Shown here: positions 44,022 to 52,740 of the stretch, piece after piece
Position numbering within the stretch: position 1 is the first letter of the stretch
Layout of the letters: every line of letters starts with the position of its first letter
From: Microbacterium nymphoidis
GTDB lineage: Bacteria; Actinomycetota; Actinomycetes; Actinomycetales; Microbacteriaceae
Length of the DNA stretch: 64,000 nucleotides
Assembly (NCBI RefSeq): GCF_021044885.1
Contig: NZ_JAJNOD010000007.1
Location: 62,001-126,000, forward strand
Direction of reading: 5' to 3'
The notes under the pieces: generated by a model
What the model saw: only the letters and a program-made list of their open reading frames with translations
What the model was told of the DNA's origin: nothing
Databases searched by the model: none
Made by a program: the position numbers and the translations under genes

Positions 44022-44037
44022 TTAGTTACTCGACTAA
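44022..44037. promoter_or_regulatory. Operator of the GntR-ABC operon
   Basis: TTAGT-TACTCG-ACTAA is an inverted repeat 20 bases before the regulator start and fits the GTTAGTTA/TAACTAAC style of YtrA operators. Bases TAGTTA inside it may also be the -10 of the operon. Confidence 0.55.
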
Positions 44038-44216
44038 TGAACCATGGAAGTCGCGCAATGTCAACACCGGCGTGGGGCGCTCGCGAATCGCCGGCCTGGT
44101 GGAGGAAGTTCAGCGCCCAGCGGCAGAGGAGGAGCGTGATGCGTGAGCGCGGCGTCGCACCCCTCCGGCTCCCAGCAAGCGCAGCGGGACGAGAAGGGTC
44201 CCCAGCGAGGCGCGCG

Positions 44217-45314
44217 TCAGCTGCGGACGATGCCGAGACGCTCGCGCACCGCATGCTGTGCGGCACCGCGGAAGCGGTCCTCGGGGCTGATCCGTGCGTA
44301 GTCCAGCGCGATCGTCGTGGCGCCCACGGGGCTCAATGACTCGGCGGCGCGACGGACTTTCTCCAGCACCTCGTCACCGAGGCGCGGCAGGGCGCCGCCG
44401 AGGACCACCGTCTCGATGTCGAGCACCGCGGAGAGCAGCCGCACATTGTTGGCCAGGCGCAGCGCCATGCGCTCCACGGACCGGGCGTGTGCCGGCTCCT
44501 TCGCCAGATCCTCCAGATCGACGGCGTCGAGGTCTTCCTCCAGGGGCAGATCGAACACGAATCTCAGTCCGACGTATCGTTCCAGGCATCCGACCTGACC
44601 GCACGGGCACGGCAGGGCGTCGTCGCCGAAGTCCACGCGCACGTGACCGAGCTCGCCGGCGCGGGCGTGTTCGCCGCGGTACAGCGCGCCATCGATCACC
44701 ATGCCTGCGCCCACGCCATCGCCCACGTTCAGGCACAGCACGTTCGGGGCGTCGATGCTGCGGAACGCGTATTCGCGCAGAGCGTCGGCGTCTGCGTCGT
44801 TGATGAGGTACGTCGGCGCGGAGGTGACCCCCGCCGCGATCGCTCGCACATCCACGTCCTCCAGTCCCAGCTGGACGCACTGCAGGATGTGGTCGTTGTC
44901 CACCGCGCCGGGGACCTCGATGCCGATCGCGAGGAGGTCGGCACCGCCGTCGGCGGCGACCTCCGCGAGCACGGCCCGGAGATCATCGGGAGATCCGACA
45001 GCCGGCAGGGACACCGCTTCCGTGAGCGTCTCGCCGATGAGGTTGCTGAACACGAACCTCGACGCGTGACGGGTCAGCACGACGGCGGCGACACGGTGCT
45101 GTGCACCGTCCAGCGCCAGGCGCATCGCGGGCTTGCCGCCGGTGCTCTCGGCGAGCCCCGCCTCACGCACGTAACCCGTCTCGATCAGATCGGCGACGAT
45201 CGAGGAGACGGTGGCTGCGGTGAGCCCGCTGCGGCGGGACAGGCCCGCGCGGGTCTGCTGTCCGGCGCCGTCGGCGATGAGCTGGAACAGGCGCCGCGTG
45301 TTGGCGCGGCGCAT
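44217..45314 (-). CDS. ROK-family transcriptional repressor
   Basis: A 365-residue ROK protein with an N-terminal winged helix (NTRRLFQLIADGAGQQTRAGLSRRSGLTAATVSSIV) and a C-terminal sugar-kinase-like domain. It contains the zinc motif GHVRV...CPCGQVGCLE. The repressor subclass, not the kinase, is indicated by the HTH. The ATG at 45314 has a GAGGAG directly against it. An in-frame ATC nine codons earlier is perfectly spaced from GGAGG, so the true start is uncertain. A 23-base dyad lies upstream at 45401, and its target genes may include an RNA on the opposite strand. Confidence 0.85.
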   Translation of the reverse strand: MRRANTRRLFQLIADGAGQQTRAGLSRRSGLTAATVSSIVADLIETGYVREAGLAESTGGKPAMRLALDGAQHRVAAVVLTRHASRFVFSNLIGETLTEAVSLPAVGSPDDLRAVLAEVAADGGADLLAIGIEVPGAVDNDHILQCVQLGLEDVDVRAIAAGVTSAPTYLINDADADALREYAFRSIDAPNVLCLNVGDGVGAGMVIDGALYRGEHARAGELGHVRVDFGDDALPCPCGQVGCLERYVGLRFVFDLPLEEDLDAVDLEDLAKEPAHARSVERMALRLANNVRLLSAVLDIETVVLGGALPRLGDEVLEKVRRAAESLSPVGATTIALDYARISPEDRFRGAAQHAVRERLGIVRS

Positions 45315-45361
45315 CTCCTCGTGGTTGGAGTGCCCGATGATCGCTTCACCTCCGTGACGGC

Positions 45362-45390
45362 TTGCGTTGATCGGTCGACCTGTCTATCGT
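45362..45390 (+). promoter_or_regulatory. Candidate plus-strand promoter beside the ROK operator
   Basis: TTGCGT (45362-45367), 17 bases, TATCGT (45385-45390). Transcription would start near 45397, just before the dyad. On the other strand TACGAT (45386-45391), 17 bases from TTAAAC, can serve the ROK gene. The two promoters overlap. Confidence 0.4.
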
Positions 45391-45396
45391 AGGGCG

Positions 45397-45565
45397 CAGA
45401 CTTTCGTTGTTTAACAAAGAAAGCCGCTGAGCAATCAGCAACGGACGGCCGCGCAGCCGTCCGTCCGAAGGGGAGCGAGCATCACACCCGGTGGGGGTGT
45501 GATGCGAGAGCCCCGGGGGAATGATGCGGGGCCGGGGATGAACTCCCGGCCCCGCATTTCTGCTC
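45397..45565 (+). ncRNA. Candidate small structured RNA, three stems ending in a terminator
   Basis: Three successive perfect stems follow the ROK operator: 45441-45449/45456-45464 (9 bp), 45479-45489/45495-45505 (11 bp) and 45524-45536/45545-45557 (13 bp). The last is followed by TTTCTGCTCTT, like an intrinsic terminator on the plus strand. The flanks of the second stem (GGGG and CCCC) can pair further around a small internal loop. A plausible promoter precedes it, and no open frame with a ribosome site lies in it. No known RNA family is recognised. It could instead be a stack of terminators for minus-strand transcripts. Confidence 0.45.
45401..45423. promoter_or_regulatory. ROK-type operator, 23-base dyad
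   Basis: The arms CTTTC-x-TTGTT and AACAA-x-GAAAG are symmetrical around base 45412 with a single mismatched pair. Runs of T and A around TTGTT/AACAA are typical of NagC/XylR-type ROK operators. It lies upstream of the ROK gene and just after the candidate plus-strand promoter. Confidence 0.7.
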
Positions 45566-45759
45566 TTCCCCGTGTGGTCGCCCGGTTGCCCGGCGGACTC
45601 GCAGCGGTGTGGTCTCACTTGCTGCTGTGTCGGTCGCCGCCCAACGCACCCTCTGAGACCGCCGAATGGGGGGCCGGGGTGCTGAGCACGGGGGGCGGGG
45701 TGCTCAGGAGGGGCCGGAGTGCGCAGGAGCGGGCGGGCCGGCGACGGATGGAGGTGCGC
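45566..45759. other. Rest of the 445-base gap
   Basis: Between the candidate RNA and the end of the hydrolase gene I see only G-rich, partly repeated sequence (GGGGTGCTGAGCA and GGGGTGCTCAG). There is no gene or promoter that I can support. Confidence 0.4.
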
Positions 45760-46563
45760 TCAGAGACCGGAGCGCGCGGCGAGGAACGCCGAACCCTCGG
45801 TGCGGAACACCCGCGCACCCGGAGCGTGGACATGATCCCGGTCGGGAATCTCCAGGAACGACCCCTGCGGCAGCACGCCGGCGAGGGTGCGCGAGTCGGC
45901 CAGGATCGGGTCATCCGTGCCGGTGGCGATGAGCGTGGGCTGCTGGGGCGGACGATCCATCGGCGGCACGTCCTCGTGCAGGCGCAGTCCTTCGGCGAGC
46001 GCCAGCAGGGCACGGATGTCGTTGCTCGGCAGACGCTGCGCGAGCGTGACGTAGCGGCGGGTGATGTCGTCGGGAATCGGCGACCCGCTTTCCACGTGAG
46101 CGCGGGCCTCATCCAGCTGCAGTCTGCCCAGCGGCCGGCCATCGGGGATGCCGCCGAGCACGCCGTGGGTGATCATCTCAGCGTGGGCGGTCATGAACTG
46201 CCAGCCCACGCGCCCTCCGAGGGAGTAGCCGAGGTACGCGGCCTCATCCACCAGGTAGGTGTCGAGGGCGATGAACAGGTCCGCCACCATCGCCGCCATG
46301 CTGTACTGATCGGCGTCATGCGGCTTGTCGCTGGCGCCGTGGCCGCGCAGATCCACCCCGATGACGCGGAACCCGCGGCGCAGGAGCTCTCGGACCCACC
46401 CGGTGTCCACCCACGTGTCCCGCATCGACGACGCGAATCCGTGCACGGCGAGCACGGTGGGGCTGGTGTCCTCGCCCCACGAGTAGGTCGCGATGCGATG
46501 GCCCTCCCCGCTCATCACGTACTGGGGTGCGGGCATGGGGGTGAGCGGTGCGGGAGTTGTCAC
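45760..46563 (-). CDS. Alpha/beta-hydrolase
   Basis: A 267-residue hydrolase: LAVHGFASS forms the oxyanion-hole region (HG), GYSLGG carries the nucleophile serine, TGTDDPI the acid and DRDHVHAPG the histidine. GTG at 46563 with GGAGG eight bases before it is the start used; an ATG nine codons later is possible. The small-esterase/dehalogenase-like fold does not reveal the substrate. It lies behind purL but is separated by a terminator. Confidence 0.85.
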   Translation of the reverse strand: MTTPAPLTPMPAPQYVMSGEGHRIATYSWGEDTSPTVLAVHGFASSMRDTWVDTGWVRELLRRGFRVIGVDLRGHGASDKPHDADQYSMAAMVADLFIALDTYLVDEAAYLGYSLGGRVGWQFMTAHAEMITHGVLGGIPDGRPLGRLQLDEARAHVESGSPIPDDITRRYVTLAQRLPSNDIRALLALAEGLRLHEDVPPMDRPPQQPTLIATGTDDPILADSRTLAGVLPQGSFLEIPDRDHVHAPGARVFRTEGSAFLAARSGL

Positions 46564-46600
46564 CCCTCCATCCTCCACCCGCGCGCACCGGGTACAGCGA

Positions 46601-46634
46601 AACGGTGGGCCGGGACGAATCCCGACCCACCGTT
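46601..46634 (-). terminator. Terminator of the purL unit
   Basis: AACGGTGGGCCGGGA and its near-perfect complement (one mismatch) flank a CGAA loop, 10 bases after the small membrane gene. On the minus strand TTTCGCTG follows. Confidence 0.7.
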
Positions 46635-46643
46635 CTCGGCGTG

Positions 46644-46808
46644 TCAGCCGAAGATGAGTGCCAGCACCGTGGCGCCGCCACCCGTGAGGATCAGTGCGCC
46701 GATGACGATCCACGCCACCAGCCGCGTGCGGTTGAGGCGGCGGTCGCGCTGTCGCATGTCGTCGTCCTCGGCGAACTCCAGCTCGGGTGGGATGGTGTTG
46801 TCCGTCAT
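46644..46808 (-). CDS. Small single-span membrane protein (54 aa) coupled to purL
   Basis: A short gene read directly from the sequence. The product begins [17 protein letters not shown], has a basic RQRDRRLNRTR stretch and one membrane segment (about 31-52), ending LALIFG. Its ATG overlaps the purL stop by one base (TGATG), so it is translated from the same message. A terminator follows. It is likely to be conserved in related species, but I know of no function. Confidence 0.75.
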   Translation of the reverse strand: MTDNTIPPELEFAEDDDMRQRDRRLNRTRLVAWIVIGALILTGGGATVLALIFG

Positions 46809-49132
46809 CAGACGCCCTGCGGGATGACCGCGCCGAACGCGTTCGGCAGCGTGGCGCCGTTGGCGGAGCGCAGCTCGTCGACGGAGAAGGTGGCGATGTC
46901 CTGGATCTCCAGCGTGGCCTCGGTGTCGGTCACGCCGATGCGCAGCACCGGGTAGCCGCGACCCTCGCAGAGGCCGCGGAACTTCACGTCCTCCTCACGG
47001 GGGACGGAGACGATCACGCGGCCGGTGGACTCCGAGAACAGGGCGGTGACGGCATCGACGCCATCGCGCTCCATGATCTCGCTCAGCCAGACCCGCGCTC
47101 CCACACCGAAGCGGGTGACCGCGTCGATGAGGGCCTGCGCGAGGCCGCCCTCGGAGAGGTCGTGAGCGGAGGAGACCAGCCCCTGCTCGGCTCCGGCGCG
47201 CAGCGTCTCGGCCAGGCGCTTCTCGCCCGCGAGGTCCACCGCCGGCGGGCGTCCGCCGAGGTGCTGGTGGATGGTGGCCGCCCACTCGGAGCCGGACAGC
47301 TCATCGCTGGTCACGCCCAGCAGGTACAGGTTCTCGCCCGCATCCTGCCAGCCCGACGGAATGCGGCGGGCGACGTCGTCGATGATGCCCATCACGCCGA
47401 CCACGGGGGTCGGGAAGATCGGGGTGTCGCCGGTCTGGTTGTAGAAGGACACGTTGCCGCCGGTGACCGGGATGCCCAGCTCCACGCAGCCGTCGGCGAG
47501 GCCGTCGGTGGCCTGGCCGAACTGCCACATGACCTCCGGGTTCTCCGGGGACCCGAAGTTGAGGCAGTCGGTGACGGCGGCGGGGACCGCGCCGGTCACG
47601 GCCACGTTGCGGAAGGCCTCGGCGAGGGCGAGCTTCGCGCCCTGGTACGGGTCCAGCTGGCAGTAGCGGCCGTTGGCGTCGGTGGCGATGGCGAAGCCCA
47701 GGCCCGACTCCTCGTCCACACGGATCATGCCGGCGTCGTCGGGGAAGCTGAGCGCGGTGTTTCCCAGCACGTAATAGTCGTACTGATTGGTGATCCAGCT
47801 GGGGTCGGCGAGGTTCGGGGCCGAGGTGACCCGGATGATCTGCTCGCGGATGGCCTCGGGGGCGTTGTCGCGCGGGAGTGCCGAGGCCGAATCGGCCTGC
47901 AGCGCGTCGATCCAGGTGGGGTATGCCACCGGACGCTCGTAGACCGGACCGTCGACGGCCACCGTGGACGGGTCGACGTTGACGATCTCCTCGCCATGCC
48001 AGAAGATCTGCAGGCGCCCGTCTCCGGTCACCTCACCGAGCACCGAGTACTCCACGTTCCACTTGTCGAGCACCGCGACGAACGCGTCGAGCTTGGCCGG
48101 GTCGACGATCGCCATCATGCGCTCCTGCGACTCCGACATCAGGATCTCCTCCGGGGTGAGGGAGGAGTCGCGAAGCAGCACGTCGTCGAGGTCCACGCGC
48201 ATGCCGGATCCGCCGTTGGCGGCCAGCTCGCTGGTGGCGCAGGAGATGCCCGCGGCGCCGAGGTCCTGGATGGCCTCGACCAGCTCGCCCTTGTAGAGCT
48301 CGAGGCACGCCTCGATGAGCACCTTCTCGGCGAACGGGTCGCCGACCTGGACGGCGGGGCGCTTGGTGGGCCCGCCATCGGCGAAGGTGTCGGAGGCGAG
48401 GATCGACGCGCCACCGATGCCGTCGCCACCGGTGCGTGCGCCGAACAGCACCACCTTGTTGCCGGCGCCCGTGGCGTTGGCGAGCTTCAGGTCCTCGTGG
48501 CGGAGCACGCCCACGGCCAGGGCGTTCACCAGCGGGTTGCCCTGGTAGACGGCGTCGAAGACGGTCTCGCCGCCGATGTTCGGCAGGCCGAGGCAGTTGC
48601 CGTAGAAGGAGATGCCCGACACCACGCCGTGCACGACGCGCGCCGTATCGGGGTTGTCGATGGCGCCGAAGCGGAGCTGATCCATCACCGCGACCGGGCG
48701 CGCGCCCATGGAGATGATGTCGCGGACGATGCCGCCGACGCCGGTGGCCGCGCCCTGGAACGGCTCGATGTAGGAGGGGTGGTTGTGCGATTCCACCTTG
48801 AAGGTGACCGCCCAGCCCTCGCCGATGTCCACCACGCCGGCGTTCTGTCCCATGCCCACCATGAGACGTTCCTTCATCTCGGGCGTGACCTTCTGACCGA
48901 ACTTCTTCAGGTAGATCTTCGAGCTCTTGTAGGAGCAGTGCTCCGACCACATCACCGAGTACATGGCCAGCTCACCCGAGGTGGGGCGGCGGCCGAGGAT
49001 CTCGCGGATCTGGGCGTACTCATCGGGCTTCAGCCCGAGCGCCGCGTACGGCTGTTCCTTCTCCGGCGTCGCGATGGCGTTCTCGACGGTGTCGGCGACG
49101 GGGCGGGCGGTGGATTCTGCGGCGGAAGTCAC
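46808..49132 (-). CDS. purL: Phosphoribosylformylglycinamidine synthase, PurL subunit
   Basis: A 774-residue small-type PurL that converts FGAR to FGAM with glutamine-derived ammonia and ATP. It needs PurQ and PurS, which are not in the window. [12 protein letters not shown] (about 59-70), the [12 protein letters not shown] block and two AIRS-like halves are visible. The frame is open upstream; GTG at 49132 fits the usual N-terminus and has GGAG about 11 bases upstream. It is followed by a coupled 54-aa membrane protein. Confidence 0.95.
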   Translation of the reverse strand: MTSAAESTARPVADTVENAIATPEKEQPYAALGLKPDEYAQIREILGRRPTSGELAMYSVMWSEHCSYKSSKIYLKKFGQKVTPEMKERLMVGMGQNAGVVDIGEGWAVTFKVESHNHPSYIEPFQGAATGVGGIVRDIISMGARPVAVMDQLRFGAIDNPDTARVVHGVVSGISFYGNCLGLPNIGGETVFDAVYQGNPLVNALAVGVLRHEDLKLANATGAGNKVVLFGARTGGDGIGGASILASDTFADGGPTKRPAVQVGDPFAEKVLIEACLELYKGELVEAIQDLGAAGISCATSELAANGGSGMRVDLDDVLLRDSSLTPEEILMSESQERMMAIVDPAKLDAFVAVLDKWNVEYSVLGEVTGDGRLQIFWHGEEIVNVDPSTVAVDGPVYERPVAYPTWIDALQADSASALPRDNAPEAIREQIIRVTSAPNLADPSWITNQYDYYVLGNTALSFPDDAGMIRVDEESGLGFAIATDANGRYCQLDPYQGAKLALAEAFRNVAVTGAVPAAVTDCLNFGSPENPEVMWQFGQATDGLADGCVELGIPVTGGNVSFYNQTGDTPIFPTPVVGVMGIIDDVARRIPSGWQDAGENLYLLGVTSDELSGSEWAATIHQHLGGRPPAVDLAGEKRLAETLRAGAEQGLVSSAHDLSEGGLAQALIDAVTRFGVGARVWLSEIMERDGVDAVTALFSESTGRVIVSVPREEDVKFRGLCEGRGYPVLRIGVTDTEATLEIQDIATFSVDELRSANGATLPNAFGAVIPQGV

Positions 49133-49275
49133 GCGGCTGCACTCCAGATTTCGAGGGTGGGCGAGCAGGTTCAGTCTATCTGGCGTGTCCCGCCTCGTCG
49201 GACGGCCCTCGTGCGTCGCTGCGGGCGCGGCTGATAGCCTGATCGGCTCGGCGTGCGCCGGGCGGAAGGACGCAC

Positions 49276-50103
49276 ATGAACGAGCTTTTCGACGCGAATC
49301 GCGCCAACTGGGACGACCGTGCCGTGCTGCACGCCGCACGCGACGGCAGCGGCTACGGGGTGGGCCGCTTCATCGAGGATCGCGCGCTGCTGAGCGACGT
49401 CGTCCGGTTCGACATCCCCCTGCTCCCCGATGTCGACGGACGTCGCGGTGTACATCTGCAGTGCCACATCGGCACCGACACCCTCTCGCTCGCCCGTCGC
49501 GGCGCGCGCATGACCGGGCTCGACTTCTCCGGAGAGGCCGTGGACGCGGCCCGCCGCCTGGTGGCGGAGACCGGGGATGACGTCCGCTACGTCGAGGGCA
49601 ACGTCTACGACGCCGCCACGATCCTCGACGGCGAGAAGTTCGACTTCGTGTTCACCGGTATCGGCGCGCTGGGGTGGCTGCCCGATGTCCGTGGATGGGC
49701 TCGTGTCGTGGCGTCGGTGCTCGAACCGGGGGGATTCCTGTTCATCCGCGAAGGGCACCCGGTGCTGTTCGCCGCCGACGAGACCCGCGACGACGACGTG
49801 CACTTGCACTATCCGTACTGGGAGCATGACGAGCCGCTGGTGTGGGACGACGCGACCACCTACGTGGACGTCACCGCGCCGATTGCACACACCCGCACCT
49901 ACGAGTGGAATCACTCGATGGGAGAGATCGTGACTGCTCTCATCGAGGCGGGCATGCGCATCGACCTCCTCGTGGAGCATGACAGCGTGCCGTGGGAGGC
50001 GCTCCCCGGACAGATGATCGAGCGCGACAACGGTGAGTTCGCGCTCGCGGACCGGCCGGAGCGGATGCCGCTCAGCTACACCCTCCGGGCCACGCGGACG
50101 TGA
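49276..50103 (+). CDS. Class I SAM-dependent methyltransferase
   Basis: A 275-residue enzyme. The SAM-binding motif I region is [26 protein letters not shown] (about 57-82), a variant with CHIGTD in place of the usual GxGxG, and the acidic residue D79 follows. Typical of the UbiE/Methyltransf_11 group. The ATG has GGAAGGA before it and a TAGCCT box at about 49235 may be its -10. It is divergent from purL; substrate unknown. Confidence 0.85.
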   Translation: MNELFDANRANWDDRAVLHAARDGSGYGVGRFIEDRALLSDVVRFDIPLLPDVDGRRGVHLQCHIGTDTLSLARRGARMTGLDFSGEAVDAARRLVAETGDDVRYVEGNVYDAATILDGEKFDFVFTGIGALGWLPDVRGWARVVASVLEPGGFLFIREGHPVLFAADETRDDDVHLHYPYWEHDEPLVWDDATTYVDVTAPIAHTRTYEWNHSMGEIVTALIEAGMRIDLLVEHDSVPWEALPGQMIERDNGEFALADRPERMPLSYTLRATRT

Positions 50104-50112
50104 TCACGACGC

Positions 50113-50730
50113 TCACGCCGCGGTGATCGCGAGAGCGTAGACGATGCTCATCGCGGCACCGAGCGCGGCGCCGGCGGCCAGCTCGCCGAGCGTGTGGGCG
50201 CGCAGATGAAAGCGTGCCCACACGACGGCCGCGGGGATCACGAGCGCGACCAGGCCGATCGCGCCGTACAGGCAGACCTGCAGCCCGGCGAAGAACACCG
50301 CGAGCGTCGCATGGATGGAGAGCTTCCAGCGCAGGGTCACGATCGAGACGACCGCGAGGGTCACCACCGCCAGGACGGCCAGCGCAAGCAACGGCCGCGG
50401 TGCGCCGATGAGTGCCGTGACGACAGCACCCACGACCACGACCACCAGAGTGCCGAGAAGGATCGGGATGCGCTGACGGCGGTTGGACACGAACCTGCCG
50501 CTCAGCCTGCCCGCCCGTGCCAGCCAGATGGTCGACGCGTACGGCAGGATCGCCATCGTCACGACCGACACGATGGTCGCGGCGACCGCTCCGCTGGGAA
50601 GTCCCACCTGCAGCAGCCCGATCAGCAGCAGCGGGGCGGGACCTGCGATCTCGGAGATGACCTCGGCAAGGCGCGTGAAGCGGGGCCGCGCCGGCTCATC
50701 CGCGGTCGGTCCAGGCGAGGAGATCTCCAC
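50113..50730 (-). CDS. Phosphatase PAP2-like membrane protein, degenerate active site
   Basis: A 205-residue membrane protein with about six segments, arranged like PAP2 phosphatases. The three PAP2 motifs are present only as remnants: KLSIHA where PSGH is expected and WARFHLRAHTLGELAAG where SRxxxxxHxxxD is expected. Activity is doubtful, but related actinobacterial proteins keep this form. The GTG start lies six bases after a CAGACT box, a leaderless layout. Confidence 0.65.
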   Translation of the reverse strand: MEISSPGPTADEPARPRFTRLAEVISEIAGPAPLLLIGLLQVGLPSGAVAATIVSVVTMAILPYASTIWLARAGRLSGRFVSNRRQRIPILLGTLVVVVVGAVVTALIGAPRPLLALAVLAVVTLAVVSIVTLRWKLSIHATLAVFFAGLQVCLYGAIGLVALVIPAAVVWARFHLRAHTLGELAAGAALGAAMSIVYALAITAA

Positions 50731-50762
50731 ACACCCAGTCTGCCGCGGGAGGGCGGACGACG

Positions 50763-51914
50763 TCAGACCTCCCGCCCGGCGATGTGCACCGATACCGGCC
50801 GGATGCGCTCGTCGCCGGGCTTCCACGTGAATCGCAGGACGTCCGCCCGCGCCCCGACACGCCAGGGTGCGGCGCCGTCGAGCAGCCGTGCGGGCGCGTC
50901 CGCCGCGAGGTCCATCGCCTGCGCGAGGGATGCGGTCAGGCATGCGATCGTGCCGACTCCCACGTCGAGCGTCTGGATCGAGCCGGCGAGGAACCCGGTG
51001 GCGCGATGGCGCAGCGCGCCGTCCGCCGCGATCTCCACGCCGCCGCCGACCGTGGAGACGCCGCCGTCGCGAAGAGCTGCGGGGGTGGCGACCGCATCGC
51101 TCACCAGGAACGCGCCGTGTTCGCCGTCCGGACCCGGACGCTTCGCCGCGATCATCGTGCGCAGCGTCGCATCGGGAAGGTGGTGCCCGTCGGCGATGAG
51201 TCCCGCTGTCAGGCGAGGCTCCGCCAGCTGGCTCCAGAGGTAGTTGGGGTGACGGGGCAGCACCCCGTGCGCTCCGTTTCCGAGGTGGGTCGACAGCGAC
51301 GCGCCCGCGTCCACCACGGCGCGGATCTGGTCGTCGTCGGCGTGCGTGTGTCCGATGGAGACGCGGACACCGTGCGACACCAGGAAGCGCGTCGCCTCCA
51401 CGGCGCCCGCGTGGTGGGGCGACAGCGTCACGATGCGGAGGAGGCCGGGTGCCGCATCCAGCCACGACTGCAGTTCATCGATCGCCGGCGGGCGGATGTG
51501 CTCGATCGGATGGACGCCCCGGGGGCCGTCCTCGGGTGAGAGGCTGGGGCCCTCCACGTGGATGCCCGCCACCATGTCGGCGGCGAGCGGATCGTCGGTT
51601 GCCGCGACCACCGCGTTGATGCGCGCCAGCATGTCCGACGCTGATGCGGTGATGATCGTCGGCAGGAACCGCGTCACACCCACGGCGGCGAGGCTGCGCG
51701 CCATCGCCATGATCTGCTCCGGGTCCGGGACGGAGGCGTTGGCGTCCCCCTCGCCGTGTCCGTTCACTTGCAGGTCCACCAGGCCTGGCGCGATCCACGG
51801 GCTGTCCGCATCCACGTCACATGCGGTGAGCGCGGCGATGCGATCGCCGACCACCGTCACTGCGACTCCGGCGCCGTCTCGCGGGTCGCGGCCGCGCAGG
51901 ATCAGCGAGGTCAT
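50763..51914 (-). CDS. nagA: N-acetylglucosamine-6-phosphate deacetylase
   Basis: A 383-residue amidohydrolase that removes acetate from GlcNAc-6-P. Metal and substrate sites are seen in order: HVEGP, SIGHTHAD, HLGNGAHG and the catalytic aspartate in VSDAVA. Length matches the family. The ATG at 51914 overlaps the nagB stop by four bases, so the two are coupled. Regulation is through the LacI operator upstream of nagB. Confidence 0.92.
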   Translation of the reverse strand: MTSLILRGRDPRDGAGVAVTVVGDRIAALTACDVDADSPWIAPGLVDLQVNGHGEGDANASVPDPEQIMAMARSLAAVGVTRFLPTIITASASDMLARINAVVAATDDPLAADMVAGIHVEGPSLSPEDGPRGVHPIEHIRPPAIDELQSWLDAAPGLLRIVTLSPHHAGAVEATRFLVSHGVRVSIGHTHADDDQIRAVVDAGASLSTHLGNGAHGVLPRHPNYLWSQLAEPRLTAGLIADGHHLPDATLRTMIAAKRPGPDGEHGAFLVSDAVATPAALRDGGVSTVGGGVEIAADGALRHRATGFLAGSIQTLDVGVGTIACLTASLAQAMDLAADAPARLLDGAAPWRVGARADVLRFTWKPGDERIRPVSVHIAGREV

Positions 51915-52669
51915 CCCGCCACCGGGAGGAGAGCCGCGGCGTCCGCATCGACGTGGACCTCGCAGCGGGAATGACGCCGCAGCACGGTGCAGGGCCACGC
52001 CGGGTCCACCGGCTCCTCCATCAGCGCACGAACAGCGTCCGCCTTCCGTCGATCCGGCACCGCGCACACGAGGTGGGCACCCGCGAGGAGCGCCGGGATC
52101 GTGAGGGTGAGTGCGTGGGTGGGCACATCGCTCAGGGTATCGAAGCACTCGTCGTCGACCTGCTGGATGCGGCTGGCCTCGTCGAGACGGACGGAGCGCA
52201 CCGCAGCAGGGTCATCGAAACGCGCCTCCGGCGGGTCGTTGAAGGCGATGTGGCCGTTGACGCCGATGCCGAGACAGACCAGGTCGATGGGGCCGTCGGC
52301 GAGAAGGGCGCTGTAGCTGTCGATGGCCTCGGCCACACCCAGCTCGGGGCGCAGCGGCAGGAAACGGGCATCGCCCACCGCGTCGACGAGATGTGTCCGC
52401 AGCCACACGCTGAAGCGCTGCGGCGCCTCCGGGTCCAGCGCCACGTACTCGTCCATGTGCAGGATCGTCACCGCACTCCAGTCGATCCCGGGCTCCGCGG
52501 CCAGCGCGCGATAGACATCCAGCTGGCTGGGGGCGGCTGCCGCGATCATGCGGGCGGACCCGCGCTCGGCGATGGCGGTGCGGAGGGTCGCTGCGGCGGA
52601 GGCCGCGGCGGCCGCACCCATGGCGATGCGATCGGGATGGGTGTGCAGGGCGAACGAGGGCGTGCTCAT
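51911..52669 (-). CDS. nagB: Glucosamine-6-phosphate deaminase
   Basis: A 252-residue deaminase/isomerase converting GlcN-6-P to fructose-6-P and ammonia. MDEYVAL and GVNGHIAFNDP carry the catalytic aspartate and histidine. The ATG at 52669 lies eight bases after a TAATCT -10 box, so the message is nearly leaderless. A LacI operator sits between this box and its -35, so LacI should repress nagBA tightly. Confidence 0.92.
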   Translation of the reverse strand: MSTPSFALHTHPDRIAMGAAAAASAAATLRTAIAERGSARMIAAAAPSQLDVYRALAAEPGIDWSAVTILHMDEYVALDPEAPQRFSVWLRTHLVDAVGDARFLPLRPELGVAEAIDSYSALLADGPIDLVCLGIGVNGHIAFNDPPEARFDDPAAVRSVRLDEASRIQQVDDECFDTLSDVPTHALTLTIPALLAGAHLVCAVPDRRKADAVRALMEEPVDPAWPCTVLRRHSRCEVHVDADAAALLPVAG

Positions 52670-52677
52670 GTCGAGCA

Positions 52678-52705
52678 AGATTAATGCAACCGCTTGCAAA
52701 GTCAA
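52678..52705 (-). promoter_or_regulatory. nagBA promoter
   Basis: On the minus strand: TTGACT (52700-52705), 16 bases, TAATCT (52678-52683). The LacI operator fills the spacer. Confidence 0.7.
52685..52698. promoter_or_regulatory. LacI-family operator 1 (nagBA side)
   Basis: TGCAACCGCTTGCA, a LacI/GalR-family site with the central CG. It is the exact reverse complement of the site at 53755-53768. Confidence 0.85.
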
Positions 52706-52740
52706 GCCGGGTTTCGCGGGGTCGCCGGTATCGTTGAGCC

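Noticed and set aside
45397..45565. Known RNA families (SRP RNA, 6C RNA, TPP or glutamine riboswitch) for the three-stem region
   Set aside because: The diagnostic sequences are missing: no GGAAGGAAGCAGC-like SRP loop, no C6 loops and no riboswitch core blocks.
46787..49234. Open frame of 815 codons on the plus strand
   Set aside because: It lies fully antisense to purL, has composition typical of high-GC shadow frames (His/Arg/Gly/Val-rich) and no ribosome site or family resemblance.
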